A stretch of DNA of 64,000 bases from Verrucomicrobiota bacterium (lineage in GTDB: Bacteria; Verrucomicrobiota; Verrucomicrobiia; Verrucomicrobiales; Akkermansiaceae), in NCBI GenBank assembly GCA_030835305.1, contig JAURPJ010000090.1:1-64000 (forward strand), in the 5' to 3' direction. Under the pieces are notes generated by a model. The model worked only from the letters and a program-made list of their open reading frames with translations. It had not been told where the DNA came from and ran no database searches. Made by a program: the position numbers and the translations under genes. Positions 63,845-64,000 of the stretch are shown piece by piece (position 1 is the first letter of the stretch; each line of letters starts with the position of its first letter).

Positions 63845-64000
63845 ATGTTTTCGATCGTCCGATTTTTCACCCTCGTCTCAGCAATGCTCTTCGCGTCTGC
63901 CTCGTCTTCCATGGCGGCCGAAGGTCATGACCATCTCCCTGCCAGTGCAGAGGTTCTTTTTGAGGCCGGTTGGTTCAAGTTCACCAACTCAACCTTGATG
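63845..64000 (+). CDS. atpB: Probable ATP synthase F0 subunit a, 5' end (gene runs off the window)
   Basis: The first 52 codons are open to the window edge. A signal-like N-terminus (S-I-V-R-F-F-T-L-V-S-A-M-L-F-A-S-A) ending at M-A-A leads into E-G-H-D-H-L-P-A-S-A-E-V-L-F-E, and the visible part ends at F-T-N-S. Verrucomicrobiota ATP synthase subunit a often starts with such an export-like leader and an F-x-x-T-N-S sequence before the first helix. The function therefore rests on N-terminal resemblance only; the membrane core lies outside the window. The neighbouring atp genes would confirm it. Confidence 0.55.
   Translation, partial: MFSIVRFFTLVSAMLFASASSSMAAEGHDHLPASAEVLFEAGWFKFTNSTLM

Overview
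The window looks like chromosomal DNA of a Verrucomicrobiota bacterium, probably a marine or particle-associated Verrucomicrobiales member. The pointers are a PVC-type c-heme propeller protein, a DUF1800/DUF1501 pair, large secreted CotH/lamin-tail and ThuA proteins with Ca-binding 'DxDGDG' repeats, two FGly-type sulfatases, and a Gram-negative envelope (outer-membrane porin, lipoprotein). No rRNA, tRNA, CRISPR array or insertion sequence was recognised. This assignment is inference from gene content, not from a phylogenetic marker.

Layout. 1-6.2 kb: a decayed serine-hydrolase remnant, a small lipoprotein, a TauE/SafE half-transporter, a YdjM-type membrane hydrolase, a PPP-type phosphatase, a GYF/DUF4339 membrane protein and dihydrolipoyl dehydrogenase. 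6.2-11.2 kb: a very large c-heme/propeller/HEAT/PmoA-like fusion, a short dehydrogenase remnant and a sulfatase. 11.2-44.6 kb: one co-directional exopolysaccharide (EPS) locus of about 33 kb on the + strand, ending at a strong intrinsic terminator (44551-44580). 44.6-58 kb: secreted or surface proteins (DUF1800, DUF1501, ThuA, sulfatase, CotH) and a truncated sirtuin. 58-64 kb: outer-membrane porin, pabB, a TPR protein, a pseudokinase/SUMF fusion and the 5' end of a probable ATP synthase subunit a gene.

How the EPS locus fits together. It opens with a GbsR/MarR-like repressor and a NusG paralogue of the RfaH/UpxY type. A palindrome (TTCA-N8-TGAA) lies in front of the regulator and again in front of the biosynthetic genes. 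The leader between the NusG paralogue and the first sugar gene contains a foldable three-way element followed at once by GGCGGTAGCG, the core of the RfaH recruitment site ops. The sugar genes supply GDP-L-fucose (gmd, fcl), a dTDP-3-acetamido-3,6-dideoxyhexose (rfbB, rfbA, ketoisomerase, aminotransferase, acetyltransferase) and UDP-ManNAc (wecB, with a WecG/TagA-type transferase). They are joined by a CDP-paratose-epimerase-like SDR, an MBOAT/SGNH O-acylation pair and sulfate activation (cysC, cysD, cysN). Polymer assembly is of Wzx/Wzy type with several GT2/GT4 glycosyltransferases. The block from about 21 to 32 kb is visibly more A+T-rich and looks like an exchangeable serotype-like cassette. 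No initiating phosphoglycosyltransferase, Wza/Wzc export machinery or sulfotransferase was recognised in the window.

The most interesting candidates are the ops-like element with its NusG paralogue and duplicated palindrome, the nucleotidyltransferase-like/thymidylate-kinase-like/GT4 triple fusion beside a methyltransferase and an APH-fold kinase, and the secreted protein wedged between cysD and cysN.
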